This document shows, in pieces, positions 62,879 to 64,000 of a stretch of 64,000 bases of DNA; the first letter of the stretch is position 1; each line of letters opens with the position of its first letter. The notes below the pieces were generated by a model. That model made no database searches, had not been told where the DNA came from, and was given only the letters and a program-made list of their open reading frames with translations. This DNA is from Xiphias gladius. Lineage: Eukaryota > Chordata > Actinopteri > Istiophoriformes > Xiphiidae. The stretch is from positions 11,547,501 through 11,611,500 of the forward strand of contig NC_053420.1 of NCBI RefSeq assembly GCF_016859285.1, read 5' to 3'. A program made the translations under genes and the position numbers.

Positions 62879-63174
62879 CATCCACCACTACGTTTGACTC
62901 GCATTTCTACTCGCGAGAGTCTTTACTTGACCATATTCATATGACGTTTCGGTGCTGCCATTCACAAAAGTAAAAGTGGCCCTGACAATGAGACAGAATG
63001 ACTTAAGTTTCACTTTGTTCATTCTATTTAAGTCTCTGAAAAGAAAAAAAAAAGATAAAATTTAAACCCATTAATTCGCTGTGTTGTAACAATTTTAGTT
63101 TTTTTTTTTTTTAAAGCAAAATAAATGCAGGTGTCCTCAGGTAGAGTAATTCTTTAATAATGTCACATAAGCAG

Positions 63175-64000
63175 TGGTGGAGGAAGTATTCACTTCCTTT
63201 GCTTGAGTAAAAGTATTGTAGCAATTAAGGCTGCAACGATTATTTCATTAATATGATTAATCTGTTGATTCATTTTTTTTTTGAGTAATCGTTCGGTGTA
63301 TACTTTAAAAAACAAAGTTAAAAAGGGCCAATCACAATGCAGAATCCAAGGTGCAAATATCTTGCTTTGTCTGACAAAAAGTCCAAAACCCAAAGGCATT
63401 CAGTTTATTATGATACATGACAAATACATACACGTACCATTTGAGAATTTGGAAACTGGAGAATGTGCAGAATTTCTCCCTTTTTTTCCTGAAAAACGAC
63501 CAAAATGATTAATCCATTATCAAAATAGTTGCTGATTATTTTTCTATCGATCGACTAATCGATTAATCGACTAATCATTTCAGGTCTAGTAGCAATACCA
63601 CACTGTAAAATACTCCAACATAAGTGAAAGTCCTATATTGTGTTAAATGTTTCTTCTATATTATTAGAAAATTAAGTATCAAAAGTAAAACTAGTCTGTG
63701 AAAAAAAAATTGCCCCTGTAATTGGTATGTTATCATATATTATATTATCGGTTAATTACCACTGATGCATTACTGGTGTAGTTGGTCAAGATGGATCTAA
63801 TTTTAACTATTTTATATACTGTTGGATAGTTTAATCCACAGCAAGGCATCATATTTAATAAAGTCATATGTTTTGTATGTAAATTCTTAATGTATAAAGT
63901 AAATAGTAAATATAACTGTCTTATTAATGCAATTGACTAAAATGTACATTTCCCTCTGAAGTGTACAGGAGAAAAAATTCATAGTAGTATTCAAAGGAAA
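63175..64000 (+). mobile_element. ACTTAAGTAAAAGTAC-family repeat hosting a MITE
   Basis: Starts CAGTGGTGGAGGAAGTATTC, is broken by the MITE at 63226-63588 and resumes with ATACCACACTGTAAAATACT. It continues to the window edge. Confidence 0.6.
63226..63588 (+). mobile_element. hAT-like MITE with perfect 8-bp target duplication
   Basis: 363 bp, from TAAGGCTGCAACGATTA to ATTTCAGGTCTA, flanked by GTAGCAAT on both sides (63218-63225 and 63589-63596). Eight-base target duplications with short inverted termini are typical of the hAT superfamily. The interior is non-coding, so this is a non-autonomous element. Confidence 0.8.

Overview
The window looks like nuclear DNA of a ray-finned (teleost, probably percomorph) fish. 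The evidence is vertebrate-style split genes with GT-AG introns, abundant (CA)n microsatellites and many short interspersed repeats typical of fish genomes. Four protein-coding genes are supported by exon-by-exon reading. All were named from remembered vertebrate protein sequences, not from a search.

Layout from left to right. (1) 86-4275, minus strand: the first four coding exons of ipo9 (importin-9, residues 1-170); the gene runs off the left edge. (2) 4276 to about 8600: intergenic, with Tc1-like remnants and a palindromic MITE. (3) 10101-44313, minus strand: gnas, the stimulatory G protein alpha subunit, complete in 12 coding exons that join in frame to 379 residues. Its 3' UTR probably lies at about 8610-10100 and its promoter region at 44314-45900. 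Introns 4 and 5 (7.8 and 12.8 kb) carry most of the repeats. (4) About 45.9-56.25 kb: intergenic, with a minisatellite inside a split MITE and other old repeats. (5) 56371-59673, plus strand: tubb1-like beta tubulin, complete in 4 coding exons (474 residues), with a clear TATA box and an unusually long C-terminal tail. (6) 62472-62503, plus strand: first coding exon of prelid3b (slmo2); the gene continues beyond the right edge.

The order gnas - tubb1 - prelid3b matches the human GNAS region on chromosome 20q13, but nelfcd, ctsz and atp5f1e, which lie among these genes in mammals, were not seen. The four genes have no common pathway: nuclear import, cAMP signalling, thrombocyte-type microtubules and mitochondrial lipid transfer. 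They are neighbours by descent, not an operon.

No prokaryote-style system, CRISPR array or new multigene system was found. The observations most worth checking are: a (TG)n tract that replaces the polypyrimidine tract at the gnas exon 9 acceptor; a compact promoter-like module (CArG/MEF2-like site, RFX X-box, TATA box) inside gnas intron 5; the long beta-tubulin tail; and a dense family of hAT-like MITEs, two copies of which sit inside another repeat family with 8-bp target duplications, one of these nested three deep.
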